From the NCBI RefSeq assembly GCF_032854445.1, contig NC_088300.1, positions 44,635,682-44,699,681 on the forward strand: DNA of 64,000 nucleotides, read 5' to 3'. The position numbers and the translations under genes are program-made. The notes under the pieces are model-generated. The model was not told the origin of the DNA. It saw nothing but the letters and a program-made list of their open reading frames with translations, and made no database searches. Of this stretch, positions 1-11,673 are shown in pieces. How positions within the stretch are numbered: the first letter of the stretch is position 1; every line of letters begins with the position of its first letter. Source of the stretch: Liolophura sinensis. Taxonomy: Eukaryota; Mollusca; Polyplacophora; Chitonida; Chitonidae.

Positions 1-194
1 TTTACGTGTACGTTCATCCTGCCTGGAGAAAACGATACTTGCTCCCTCGCTGCGACTGCAAGTATTCATCGTACGTGGCAAATGATTTGCTTTACTATGA
101 CTTTAGGTGTATGTGTTTTCTCCGTGTTGAGTAGAATCGTCCACTGTGTAGTCATTCCTGTAAATGTACTATTTTTATAAACAGTAGAGTTATA

Positions 195-725
195 TGGCCT
201 ATTGTGACAGTATGTCTGGTAGATTACATCAAACGGGCTCCTGTGGCTGTACATGTACGTGTACTATGATCTATCATACGGGTTGCTCCGGCTGTACGTG
301 TAGTGTGCAATATAATACGGGCCCTATGATTGTACGCCTAACGGTAACTGTGGCTGTAAGTATACGTGTACGAGGATCTATCATACGGGTTGCTGCCTCT
401 GTGTATGTAGTGTGCTATATCATACGTGTCCTGTGGTTGTACGTCTAACGGTTTATTGCATACAGGCAACAGTGGCTTTAAGTGTACGTGTATTAGGATC
501 CATCATGCGGGCTGCAGCGACTATACGTGTGGTATGGTTTGTTTCATACAGGCAGCTGTGGTCGTAAGCGTGCTAGGATATGTCATGCTGGTATACACCG
601 GATGTATATGTGTAGTAAGTTATTGCATACAGGCTGTACGTGTACTATGTTATATCACGCCGACTTCTGTGGCCACACACGGTAACAAGGTTATATCATA
701 TTTACTGCCGTGGTTGTACGTGTAG
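195..725. repeat. Degenerate minisatellite, ~40-45 bp submotif
   Basis: Recurring submotifs of the form catacgggY...ctgtacgtgta and gtgtgctatatcatacg return about every 40-45 bp, with a looser longer spacing of about 107-122 bp between the best-matching 'atcatacgggttgct' segments (near 272, 379 and 500). Copies are strongly diverged, so the array is old. The + strand is rich in TGT, GTG and CGT triplets. Two overlapping short frames across it (84 and 99 codons) are cysteine-rich only because the repeat encodes tgt and tgc codons. I do not regard them as genes. Confidence 0.7.
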
Positions 726-2436
726 TGAACTAGTGATGTAACAAATGAGCACAATACTGGATGTCATGGTTATGGGTGCTGGTCCATTAATTGAAGAACA
801 TGGCTTGTTCCGGAGTTTACTGGGTACATGTAATTGCGTCCACTGCTTTGCAAATTCTTGCACAAACCTCTCACTGCTTCACAAAGAGATACTGTACCAA
901 ACCGTTTTAAATGCTGACACAAAATTAGTCTGTAATTTTTGCTTTAGTCATGGTTCAGATATTTATTTGATACATTAAAGCGCCATGGTTCACGTCATTC
1001 AAGATATGGCTACTGTTGCATTTGGAAAAGTGCAATCAAATGTACTATAACAGCTTTTCTCTCTGAATTTAGATATTTTTAACACAGTTCCCTTACAATA
1101 TATTAATCGACGGTCTCCAGGTTTTTTAAACTCCTATGAAATGTTAAGTCACAAGAAGGTATACCCTAATTTTTAAATTATTTTCAAGTCAAAGTTATTT
1201 GCATGGAGCGCACAGTCAATTACACTGCACAATCCCTTCTTCACATTGCTCTGAAATTATAAAATTAAAGAACAAAGTAGTTCATTTTTTCATGGTTATT
1301 GGTCAGTTAAAGGTAAAATTTGATCTTATATAAGTTAAAAGGGTTTAAGATTACCATAAGTACTCTGTTTCACCACATAAAATGCCGTCCAGCAAAAAAT
1401 TTAAATCTAATTCGTCCTTAATTACAGAAGTTTAGTGTAGTTTTATTGCTAATCACGTTAACTCTCTGGATATTTTTAAGACATTAGGCCAAATTATTCT
1501 GTATTTTGTAGAAAGAGATGCAAATAGCTCTCCAGAGGTCTTGGCATCGGGTCATCAAACTACGTTATTTTTGCATGAAACCGGTGGTTAAACGCTTAAT
1601 AATGTGATTTCTCTTTACAAAATCTAGCAGCAACATTTGTATAAAATATCCACTTGATAGGTGTTTAATTCTAAATTCAAATCTCTTGGCTGCTGTTACG
1701 CGCTAACTGCTACTTGATACTTATACAGCATTCTTACTTTGCAGCTTTCTTCAGCTATCTAATCCATTTTCTTCCCATCTCGGCTTTTATACACCACGTG
1801 ATTTATTGTCACCGTCAGACTCGGGAACATGTAATCATTCTGAGTCTGGTTCTTCTGCTTAAGTTTAGAGAATGAGAGTAGAGGGAAAGGGATGTCCGGA
1901 GACAGGACAGTGTACAAGCCAACACATATAGGTGAGCGTATACTATACATTATGCAGCATGTTGATTATAGTGACATGTTAGCAGGTTGACAATGTATTC
2001 TGGTTCGCGCTGTATTTAGTTGTATATCATAATTGCCATATATAATTTCGCTAAAGGCGCTAGTTGGGATACTCGCTGTACTTAATTATTTATGAAATGT
2101 CAGATATAGCTCGTCCGGTCACTTGATTTTATCAAGTATGTGGCGATAGCGGAACAAAAAATCAGTTTTTGCTGCGGAATGCCATGCGCCGAATTTCCGC
2201 ATCAATTGCTTTGACGACCCAGGCGTTGAGTCAAAGCACAAACAGAGGCAGCAGCCACATAACTGACGTTTAAAGCGGGAAATGTACGAGTGTTGATAAT
2301 AGTGTCCTTCATACATCTTACAGATATTTTATAGAATATAGAGTATTGATAAGACGTTTGAGAAATAACTACACGTAGATACTGTCCCATTAATCTGTTG
2401 CATAATGCATGACGACAACAATTTTGTGATAATCCA
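726..2436. other. Single-copy AT-rich stretch, no supported gene
   Basis: No tandem structure or SINE is visible. A 77-codon ATG frame at 745-978 starts just after the minisatellite. It carries several cysteines but has no recognisable domain, no signal peptide and no obvious poly(A) signal within reach, so I treat it as a chance frame. The remainder shows only AT-rich sequence with scattered stops in all frames. Confidence 0.4.
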
Positions 2437-2532
2437 TTTCTCTCCGGCCGTACATGGGAAGGTTTGGCTGCAAAATGGCAGGTGGTCGTGGGTTTCGCCC
2501 AGGGTCTGCCCGGTTTCTTCTCACCATAGTGT
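2437..2532 (+). mobile_element. SINE-A fragment (middle part)
   Basis: The segment matches the interior of the SINE family repeated through this window: tctccggccgtacatggga, then ggtggtcgtgggtttcgccc, ending tctgcccggtttcttctcac. The tRNA-like head and the tail are both missing. The overlapping 93- and 64-codon frames are SINE artefacts. A short motif, agtgttggat followed by tttcg, occurs twice just downstream (about 2545 and 2596). Confidence 0.8.
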
Positions 2533-3003
2533 ATGCATCAAGACAGTGTTGGATTCATTTCGCTTTGTTGGATGTACGCGAATACATTCACGCAGTGTTG
2601 GATACGTTTCGACATTTTATCGCTTCAAAATTAAGTGGGTTTTTTTAAGCAGACGTACTTTACGCTTCATCGCCGATTCCCAATAAGACCCTAAAGAATG
2701 CGGACATGCTGCAAAAATAGTCAGACCCAGCTAACTTCGGTTGGTCATTTGATGATAGAATGAGATATTCTCTTTATGGGTACAGTGCAGTCACGCAATC
2801 GGTGTAGCATAGACAGAACACGGTATCCATCTATAGAATATAAAGCAGTGCTGCATTGGATTGTACGATACCCTGTCAATATACAAACCACATAAAAGGT
2901 GATCGAATTAGAGGTCTTTTACTTCAGAAGTATTTATTAAAACTTTGACATAAGTCTGAAATTCGTGTGTAGAATCAACTTCAGATGTGGTAATACTGTT
3001 CTC

Positions 3004-3450
3004 AGCACGTACTGAGATAGGCAGTCTACGGAACTTACTGTGAGGAAATGCCTGTGGTACTGATTGTGAGGGAATGTGTGGTACGTACTGCAAAGGACTG
3101 TCCGTAGTACGTACTGTGAGAGGCTCTGCGTAGTACGTATTGTGAGGCCATTTTTGTGGTACGTAATGTGACAGAACGTGTTAGGCATGTGTTGTGATTG
3201 CCTGTGTGCGGTACGCACTGTGAGGGAATGTCTGCAGCATGTACTGTGAGGGACTGTCTCCGGTAACAATAGTGATAAACTGGACGTGGTACGTACGATG
3301 AAAGACTCTTTGTGGTACGTACTGTGAGAGAATGCGGGATGTACTGGGAGGGACTATCTGCGGTACATACTTTGAGAGATTGTCTGCGGTACGTATTGCG
3401 AGAGCCTGTCTGTGACACGTATCGTGATGGACTGTGTGCCGTACGTACTT
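3004..3450. repeat. 27-bp minisatellite, ~16 diverged copies
   Basis: The unit approximates ggtacgtactgtgagagact followed by gtctgc, with spacing of 24-30 bp and mostly 27 bp. Because 27 is nine codons, three overlapping reverse-strand frames of 104-127 codons stay open through it, encoding degenerate 9-residue repeats. Those frames have no flanking gene features and are products of the repeat. The rgtacgtac core is itself a short palindrome in every unit. Confidence 0.85.
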
Positions 3451-4198
3451 CTTACTTCCCAAGGAAGCCACAGAGTCGATGACAGAACCGAACATTCTCG
3501 CTGTAATCCGTTTAATGCTTTATGCTGAGATTGAATTTACACACGATTTTAGTTGGAAGGTCAAGAAACAACAGTATCATTTAACATAATCAGAACAGAA
3601 CTTTAACTCTGTTACCGGCTTGGGAAATTTATGCTAAATAAATAAATTTTGAACATAAAAATTTACCAATATATAATGTGAATATAGCTTTTGGTCCAGT
3701 CCAGTTCACTTTTTTTCACTCAAACCACCTGGAGAGTTACCAGAGGTCTGACGCTTGTTTTCAAAGACGTAGGGCGATCAGCCAAGAGTGAAATATGTTT
3801 ATAATTTATAAATCTTGGTGAGGCAAGGTTGGCTTATTCCATGGTATTTTATTTTGACTAAGTGCACATTAATTATTCATCACTTTGAGACATTGTACGA
3901 TAAAGACGGCTATGTTGATGTAGTTGACTTCCGTTTTCTTTAACGGAGGTGCCAGTTTCATATTTGCTAAGGGACTGAACAGGAAGATGAACTGGGCAAC
4001 CTCATTATCTCCACTCCTGAGTGTGCTGTCATTTTAGAAACCAGCATCTCACAATTTAGCTGCTGGTTTCTGTGTATGTCGAGAATGGCATTATAAGAAA
4101 GACAGTGTATAAAGAGCTTATTGTTTCCCTTGGGATATACTGTGGAAGGACCAAGAGCTACTAACGAGTTAGCAGCTATTTTCTTCTCCTAGATACAT
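3451..4198. other. Single-copy stretch, nothing recognised
   Basis: AT-rich sequence with no tandem repeat, SINE or plausible exon that I could identify. Confidence 0.4.
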
Positions 4199-4365
4199 GC
4201 AATGGCTCAGCTGGTTAGCCCGCTGGCGCAGCGTAATGACCCAGGAGCCTCTCACCAATGAGTTCGCTGTGAGTTCAAGTCCAGTTCATGCTGCCTTCCT
4301 CTCGGTCCGTACCTAGGAAGGTCTATCAGCAACCTGCGGATGGTTGTGGGTGTTCTCTGATGTGG
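4199..4365 (+). mobile_element. SINE-A copy with tRNA-like head, 3' truncated
   Basis: This copy keeps the RNA polymerase III promoter head. An A-box-like tggctcagctgg lies at 4203-4214 and a B-box-like gagttcaagtcc at 4271-4282, the two elements expected in a tRNA-derived SINE. The conserved body follows (aatgacccaggagcctctca, then cagcaacctgcggatggt) and breaks off before the gcgtaaaacaccaat tail. It is not a functional tRNA gene: the spacing is too long and there is no cloverleaf 3' half. The reverse 66-codon frame across it is an artefact. Confidence 0.85.
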
Positions 4366-5516
4366 ATAAGAAAAAAATACATTGAAATAGATATTAAATT
4401 TACAAGGACAGAACATTGACGTTAGTAACCTTGAACACATACCACTGTGCACAAATTACAAGTCATAATGACATTTTTCTAGGCTTGCTGGGGTATTCAA
4501 GCAGTCGGAAGTTGGAATTGACAGGTTAATATAGTGGTTAACAGAAACTATTTTCCTCATATCTGAATGAAAATCAATTAATTACTTTTTTTACTCTTAA
4601 GTCATATTAAACCATTTGAGGGCATTTAAAAAAATTGAGAAATCATCATGAGTTTGAATCTTGCCATGTTTTTAAGAAACTACATCCTGTCAAGTTTGCA
4701 TATTTGTATCAGTATAATGAAGTAGAGGTTTCCAGGTAACTAAAATACATGTAGCTAGGCGATACATCTTCAAATCTACTGGTACTGACATCTAAATTTG
4801 GTTGAGAACATAAGGTTGTGGAGCTTGCAGTATCTCCTTGAGAACATTTATTTTCTTTCAGTTTTCTTTCCTCTCCTTCACTGAATGACAACTTTGAATG
4901 CTAATTATAAAGCATGTTTTTAAGATAATAGGCATGTTTATGTCTGCATATTTAATATTTAGGGAATCAGGGCTGCTTCAGATTTGGTTAACATCTGATT
5001 TTTAGATACATATGTCACATCAGTGTAATGATATATACAATTTGCTTCGTGGGGTCTACTTGACTATGTAGGGTAGGTGCTGATTCTCTCAATTATGTTG
5101 ATATATACACTTGCCACAGTACTGTATACTAAAGTTCTTCTTTGTTTTTCCTTTCACAGCAGTAGGTAAACACAACATCCCTTTCCGTCCCATGCACCCG
5201 TAATACTTACATCCCAACGCATACATGTCACAGAGCAGATCGTAGGGCCCAACGGGCTCTCTTTCTGATTCCCAGGTGACCCGCGGTGACCCGCGGTGAT
5301 GTTTGTCTTACAAGGACACCTGTGACCACCCACGGAATGCTCGTTTCCTCTGGTCCTGTTACTGTGAACAGCGTAAACAAATCAATTACAACGGACTACA
5401 CCTCTGTTAAGTGAATCTTATTAAATGCGTAACCGGGTTCGATTTTCTTTTCTGTCAGTAATGAGGACACGTAATATGAATAACCTGTGTTTGATGTGTT
5501 CTCCAATCCTGAAGAG
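4366..5516. other. Single-copy stretch with one short decamer repeat
   Basis: No gene is supported. Near 5276-5300 a 10-bp motif, tgacccgcgg, is repeated in direct tandem inside a locally GC-richer patch. Confidence 0.4.
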
Positions 5517-5539
5517 CATACCCTCAGTAAGTGCACAAG

Positions 5540-5627
<88 letters not shown>

Positions 5628-5651
5628 ATAAATATACTCTGCCAAAGTCCT

Positions 5652-5718
<67 letters not shown>

Positions 5719-5880
5719 ATAAGGGTTTAATGTGTACTGCAATCGTGGACACAGTATATACATATACTCAGGTAAGGGCACATGTGAATCATATGAGTGA
5801 ATCTCATGGTTTAATGTATACTGCAGTAATGGACAGTATACCTTTTTAAGTGCGTATGTAAATCCTGGAGCGCATGTCTT
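5517..5880. repeat. AT microsatellites inside an older ~75-bp tandem repeat
   Basis: Two alternating AT tracts (about 5542-5623 and 5660-5714, the second preceded by TG repeats) sit inside a diverged repeat whose units share ctcagtaagtgcacaagtga, ggtttaatgtgtactgcaat and a ggacagtatata-like segment. Recognisable unit starts occur near 5523, 5768 and 5845. All tyrosine/isoleucine frames listed across this stretch (60-118 codons) come from translating AT tracts. Confidence 0.85.
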
Positions 5881-7110
5881 AGTTCACAGGTGGACCAAGT
5901 TGTTAGATGTCCACGGCGGCCAAGTTAGCATACCTATATCATTCCGTTGCTTTGTTTTTCTTCTAATGTTCTACTGTCATATTCATAAGTAAGAGAACTC
6001 ATCAAAAAGTCAGCGAGCAAACTTGTTTGGTTTGGGTGGATATTTTTAGATACTGTATCAGAGGAGTTCAAGAACGCATGACACGATGTTATTTTGCCAA
6101 AAAAACCGTTTGTAATCTTCCGCCAGTCGATGGCACTTAATGCATATCCATAGGATTGGTGTCGCGTTTACTAATTAAATAGCACCTTTTTTCATACTAC
6201 TCCCCATTATATCCTGTTTAATAATTGATTGACGTCTATCATATCTGATCTTTTTTTTCTTTTGGTTTTTGGTGATTTATCAAGACCATGTGAGAGAGAG
6301 GCACGTCTGTAAGGTACCCTCCTGATCAGGACTATCCGGTCCCGGCCTCAGAGCAGGTATAATCTCCAAGCTCATTAGACCATTGCTCACTGCTTTGATT
6401 AATGAAAATATAGGGAAGCGCTGGGGGCGATCACACTCGCAGTAGATAACAAACACTTTAGAGGCGATCAGGCGTAAAACGGGATTATTTCCCTTGTCTC
6501 CAAACACTTGAAGGCTGTCATTATTTTTTTCTCTCCTGCACAAACTCGTCACGTGATATCGTTAACTTGTATCTGCTGAAGTAGTAGTGAGTTGTCAAAT
6601 ACGCGGCTAAGCGCACTGACAGAAACCGTCAAAATAAATTGTGGTCTGATATGATTGGGGAAAGACGTAAAGATAAGAAACGACCGTGAAATTGACGCTG
6701 ATAAGCTTCCCGGCACACCCATTCAAATCTGATAAGCTTTTCGGTAAATTAAGGGCATTCATTTCCGCTGAAGATTGTCTGCCAGTTAAATAATTGTTTA
6801 CTTATTTGATTGCCCATGGAATGTCTCACTAGCCAAGAATGCAATATGTTTAATTTCCACATGGCGGCAGATGAACACTAATCCGTCCGTTGAAATTCGA
6901 ACCATGACATGTATGATATGGCCGCGCTAAATCCAAAGACCAACGCACATTTATATTTATACTCATCATGTGTCTATGCAAATATGATAAACTCACAATA
7001 TCCTGTAGCCATGGTAACAGACAGATGGTTGAGTGGTCCCTATCATATCAATCGTGAATGGAGCATACATAAATTCTTCTAAGTTTCAAATGAGCCTTTT
7101 TTGTCCGTTA
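5881..7110. other. Single-copy stretch, nothing recognised
   Basis: No repeat or gene could be supported. A reverse 90-codon frame at 6280-6552 has no domain, signal peptide or splice context. Confidence 0.4.
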
Positions 7111-7208
7111 TGGTGCGAGGAAAGCCAATATGAGCTGGACTCGAACTCACCGCATCGATGAGAGACTCCTGGGTCATTGTTCCTCGCTGGCACGCAACTG
7201 ATCAGGCA
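7111..7208 (-). mobile_element. SINE-A fragment, antisense (head and adjoining body)
   Basis: Read on the minus strand this matches the head region: a degenerate ctgatcagttgcgtgcc-like A-box area, then aatgacccaggagtctctca and gagttcgagtccagctcata (B-box plus body). It ends where the body would continue, so it is truncated on the 3' side. The 60-codon forward frame overlapping it is not a gene. Confidence 0.75.
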
Positions 7209-9370
7209 GATAGGTTTATGGGCGCATCATCAAAATCTTCCTATGTGGTTGTTTTACATACGCCATATGTCCAACAAATAAATACAACGACATTTTCTGC
7301 AACTGACCATAAAACTATGGTTACATGGTGCTTTTTGTAGTATAATTGTCTACCAACCTAATTCGATTTTATTGCGTGAATGTATGGACAGCTCAAAACT
7401 TCTGCAACTAGAACACACGGCATTTTCCATATGTCCATTCCATATTCGTGGCAAGCCACGATACTTTGCTGTCCAAATCGCATGAACCTAACCAATGCGG
7501 CTTAACATTGTATATTAGACCCGGCTAGACATCCTGCTTCAGTGATCATGCGCGACAAGAATGAATTGTTCTCAACCAAACTGTACGCAACATGAAACCT
7601 AGAGTAATGCCAATAGGTCGGTAGCACGCTTCACACATGTACATTCACCGCTCTTCTCTGCACGTGGTAAGGGTTTTCCATTCTATTGAAAATCAGGATA
7701 CTTGTTTGATGCCTGACTTTCCACACGTCACACTTCTGCAATCGCCCCTATTTCTCGATCATTGGCAACTTTTGGCCGATTTATTATTCTATAAAAAATG
7801 AAATGTTTCTGAGAGTTGATTTGGTCTAGACGTCAGATATCAGTCCTCATAAAAACATTTATAGCATTTCTTGTCGCCCAAGAAAGGTTTACATATAGAT
7901 GCAAAACTTTGCGAGAAGGTTTTGTAATTCTGAGCGTGTGGAAAAAGCTGATAACTAGACCACCCTCAAATTAGTTGGCCCATCTCCGAACAGCTAGCTT
8001 AGGAGCCCTTTTCATTGGGGCCAATCGATTCTGGGTCTTTAGAAGCGGGAGCGACTTACGATGTAAGTCATTTCTTCGACAGCCTAATCTACTCTAAAAC
8101 GTTTGCCGTAGCGTGGAGGAGGCCAGTCCGTGATTCCAGCACCAGGTCACCTTACCAGCTATACGTGATGCCCAGCAAACTGTAGAGGATACGACTCACT
8201 TGTGCCTCTTTCTTGATGAATAATTCCTTAGTTGTTTTCCATGTCGGAGAGGCCAGTGGTCGCCTGGCGTCTGTCGTTTAGCCAGGCGAATACTTTCCCA
8301 ATTGTACACTTTGGGGTCTTTTCATTCGGGCGGGTCATGTGCTATATACCCAATACATATAATTTCATTAAGGCTAATTGAGACTTCGTCTGGTTATGGC
8401 CAACAATCGATACAACAAGAAAGTGTAATTTTAGTCGCAAAGAAACACGTTTCCCATACTTTAACGATTGTATGTGCCTTGTGTGTATTTATCAATTACA
8501 CAGCTTTTCTTTTTGGTGACACCATCGAGTGCTTTCTCAAGGTTCTATGTATGTGAAACTATAACTTAGCATTATATATCCTCATCGCACAGGGTGGGCT
8601 GTGGCGGAATACACACCATGCACAAACTGTATGACGATAAAAAGACTCCATCAGACTTGATCCTTATGCTATACAGCGGAGGCGCAGACAGTGAAGTGCC
8701 GCATAAGAACCTGTAATTTACTGGTGAAATAAGTGACTCGCAATTAAGGTTGTCGCATATTAATTCACTTCCCAGATTATTAATTTATTTCTGCCGGGTA
8801 ATTAAATAACGGGATTTAGCCGGAAAATATGGCCTGCGAAGGGTGGAAGCGTCTTATTCCAGCCCACTCAAGGTCACTCTGTGACCTATATTAGTAAGCA
8901 TTGTTAAGACTTTGTTAAAAATTGCAGATTGATCTAGTTAGTTGAGTTCATGGTGATTTCCTCATGATTTAAAAGGTAGCTGATAACAAGGACATCATCG
9001 GGGCAAATATGAATTGATTAAAATGGAGTTCTGAGCTTACAGCATAGCATTGACTGACCGGCACAAGGTGCAATTAACTCCGGAAAAGTTTTACCATTCT
9101 TCCATACGTATGCCTTCATCAAAGCACTACCATTACCGTCTTAAAAGTGTTTTGAAGTTACACTACCTGCCAATGAGTGAGGTTTTGATGACAGATTTAT
9201 ATCAATGTCTGTGTTGTGTTCGTGCATTTAGTGATGATTGTAGCACGTTACATCTTCATCATAGACTTGACGATGACAGAACAATGAAACTGCTATAAGT
9301 TCGTGACTGTCTTAAGATTTTAGGCTATTATTTGACATTGATATTATTCGAGATAACTTATCCAAAGATA
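7209..9370. other. Single-copy stretch, nothing recognised
   Basis: About 2.2 kb with frequent stops in all frames. Two forward frames of 82-84 codons (8302-8556 and 9050-9298) lack any motif or splice context that I can point to. Confidence 0.4.
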
Positions 9371-9597
9371 TTTATTATTTATTTATTTGATAGCTGTTTT
9401 GCACCGTACTCAAGAATATTTCATTTATACGACGGTGGCCAGTATTATGGCGGGAGAAAACGTGCAGAACCCTTGGAAAACCCACGACCATCCACAGATT
9501 GCTGACGTGCAGCCGCGGAGGAAGCCAGCTAGAGATAGACTTGAACTCACAGCAACCGCCCTAGTGAGAGACTCGTGTGTCATTGCACCACGAGTCC
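9371..9597 (-). mobile_element. SINE-A copy, antisense, nearly complete body and tail
   Basis: On the + strand it begins with the reversed tail (tttatttatttga, then gcaccgtactcaagaatatt) and continues through cgacggtggccagtattatg, aacccacgaccatccacaga and ttgaactcacagcaaccgcc, ending near the reversed cattgcaccacga head segment. The A-box end is decayed. The 90-codon forward frame through it is a SINE product. Confidence 0.85.
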
Positions 9598-9619
9598 AGA
9601 ATTTTTTGCTCTATAAAAC

Positions 9620-9722
9620 CATGAAGCTAGCATTGCCCAGGCAAGTTGTGACAAGGTGAAGCCAGCATCGCTCAGGCAAGTTTTGCCGCGACGAAGGGAA
9701 GCCAACATTGCTTAGGCAATTA
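9620..9722. repeat. Short tandem repeat, three ~38-bp units
   Basis: Three units begin aagctagcattgcccaggca, aagccagcatcgctcaggca and aagccaacattgcttaggca, separated by about 36 and 40 bp. It directly abuts the antisense SINE-A head. Confidence 0.75.
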
Positions 9723-10680
9723 CATAAAAGAAGCTTAACACAATTGGCGTGATTTGTCATGTTGTTGACACCCCTGTAGTTGTTACTCGCTGTTGCCCAT
9801 AAATTGCCGAGTTACCTAATTGCTGTAGTTCTGGACTAGATGGGCTAGGATTACTATTGATAATGATCATAGGTCGTAACGCCTGTCTTCCGCTGTTCCC
9901 TCTCTCTGTGTGAAGTGGGCTGTGGTTGTTTTGAGAAGCCTCGAGGTGTTGGCAGTCATTCTAATCCGGAAGCGCTTTCGCTAATCCCACCACAATCGAT
10001 CGCAAAAACAGAAAAACGTAGTCATGGTAGAAATGTCTCGGATATCCAACAGACCAGTACTAACTCCAGCAAACGTTTATGTCCTTGGGCAATGTTCTCG
10101 CTAAAGCGGTATTAACTGGTTCAGGGGTTTGACGGATTCATGTTTTCTTGTGATTGCCAGCTTATGTGGCTGTGTCTATCAATAACTGATACAGAGTGAG
10201 GAATATTTCAAACGGTCAACGCACAGAGAAACCAATTAGGTAAATGGGCCAGATATCCTCAATATTGTTGACCTAGTCCACTCAACATAGCCTTCACAGA
10301 TTACCCCCGCCAAACTCGCCAAACTAGTCCACCTTTCTCCTCATATGGAGTTCTTCTGCACTATCAAACTGATACCCGAAATCATTATATCTTAAGGTCA
10401 ATTGTCAAAGCGACTGCGCCTACACTTGCATACATTTTGGCTTGCTGTGATATTACCATATTACCTGTATAAGCATACACGAGGCGAAGAACATGTCATT
10501 GGACGCATACCACTTACACCGCATTGCAAGCAGAAAGTGGATAATGCCATCAGACATCTGTCATTCCAATGCAAAATCTAGAGAAATGCAAAAGGTACTC
10601 TTTTGCACAAATGTAATCAAAGCTGGAGTAACTAGGCGTTCTTTAGAGACTGTTTTTAGGTCTCTACGCACTATAACTAA

Positions 10681-10694
10681 CCCCCCCCCCCCCC
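10681..10694. repeat. Poly-C tract
   Basis: Fourteen consecutive C residues follow ataactaa. Tracts like this are length-unstable and prone to sequencing or assembly error. Confidence 0.9.
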
Positions 10695-11660
10695 ACACTA
10701 TTCCTCATTCATACTATGACGTATGAAGGTCTTAACACTGACAGTACTGCTCTTATTGAAATGTGTGTAAATTTTGATCTGATAACTATTGCTTTCAAAC
10801 TCTAATTCCATTTTCTAAGATGTTTGTGTGTATCTCTCTGCCTTTGTATTAATAGAAATGGCAACACTATTTTCTTCTTTCGTCACTCGGAGATATGAAT
10901 AGATTTTGCGAGCGAACAGTTAACTTCATGAAGTTTGGTGCATTTTCACAAATCGTTTATCTACCTAGGACAATAATGGCGATGTCATAGTAATTACTTC
11001 CATGTAACGTGCGCGTTGAGAAACAAACCTTAAGCTTTATGTTGCTTTAAACCTAAATTTTGATTGTTGATCACTAATGCAACTCCCACCATCGTTGGCT
11101 TTCTATACTTACTGGTATGATTACGATTTGAAACAAAAATGTACAAGTTTTACACCTTGTAACAATACACGTACTCCTATTTCTGGGCACATGCGCACTG
11201 CGTTACTGACCAACCAGTGATACCGGTTAAGGATGGGGCGTTATACGATTTGAAGGGTTGAAAACAAACAGTTAGCGTCTGAAGCGGGGATTTAGTCGGA
11301 CCACCTACTCGTATTGATGAAAAAGGTGAAGATGCACTAGTAGTAATTTCAGTACGTGCGGGCCAACCGTGGCTAGTATACAGAAACTCGGCGCAGGCAC
11401 ATTTTATTAGAGTAGATAAGTTTACCCCTACATTTTTCAGTTTACTCTGAAAAAAACATTACCTGGCTCTAACCAAAGTTACAGCAACATCAACGATATA
11501 GTTGCTTTGGGAGCAGCGGAGTTTGTGTCCGGTTTATGTACGTGGTACATGTATCTCGCGGCATAAGCCTGTAGTTTGATATGTGCGACATGAAAGTTGT
11601 TTTCTTTTTGACCTGGTATTCTATTCGCAAAAAGAAGAAAATAAATAACACATGCAATTT

Positions 11661-11673
11661 CCGGAAGTGACGC
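11661..11673 (+). promoter_or_regulatory. Isolated ETS/CRE-like composite motif
   Basis: The string ccggaagtgacgc joins an ETS-type core (CCGGAAGTG) to a CRE/ATF-type half site (TGACG). This composite is well known in animal core promoters. A second acggaagc lies 25 bp further on. There is no CpG-rich context and no gene that I can place beside it, so this is only a possible regulatory site. Confidence 0.15.

Noticed and set aside
3035-3495. Three overlapping reverse frames of 104-127 codons
   Set aside because: All three minus-strand frames are open over the same 27-bp repeat, which cannot all be coding.
4201-4290. Possible tRNA gene (A-box and B-box present)
   Set aside because: It is the head of a SINE: the same sequence recurs with a common non-tRNA body, and no full cloverleaf can be drawn.
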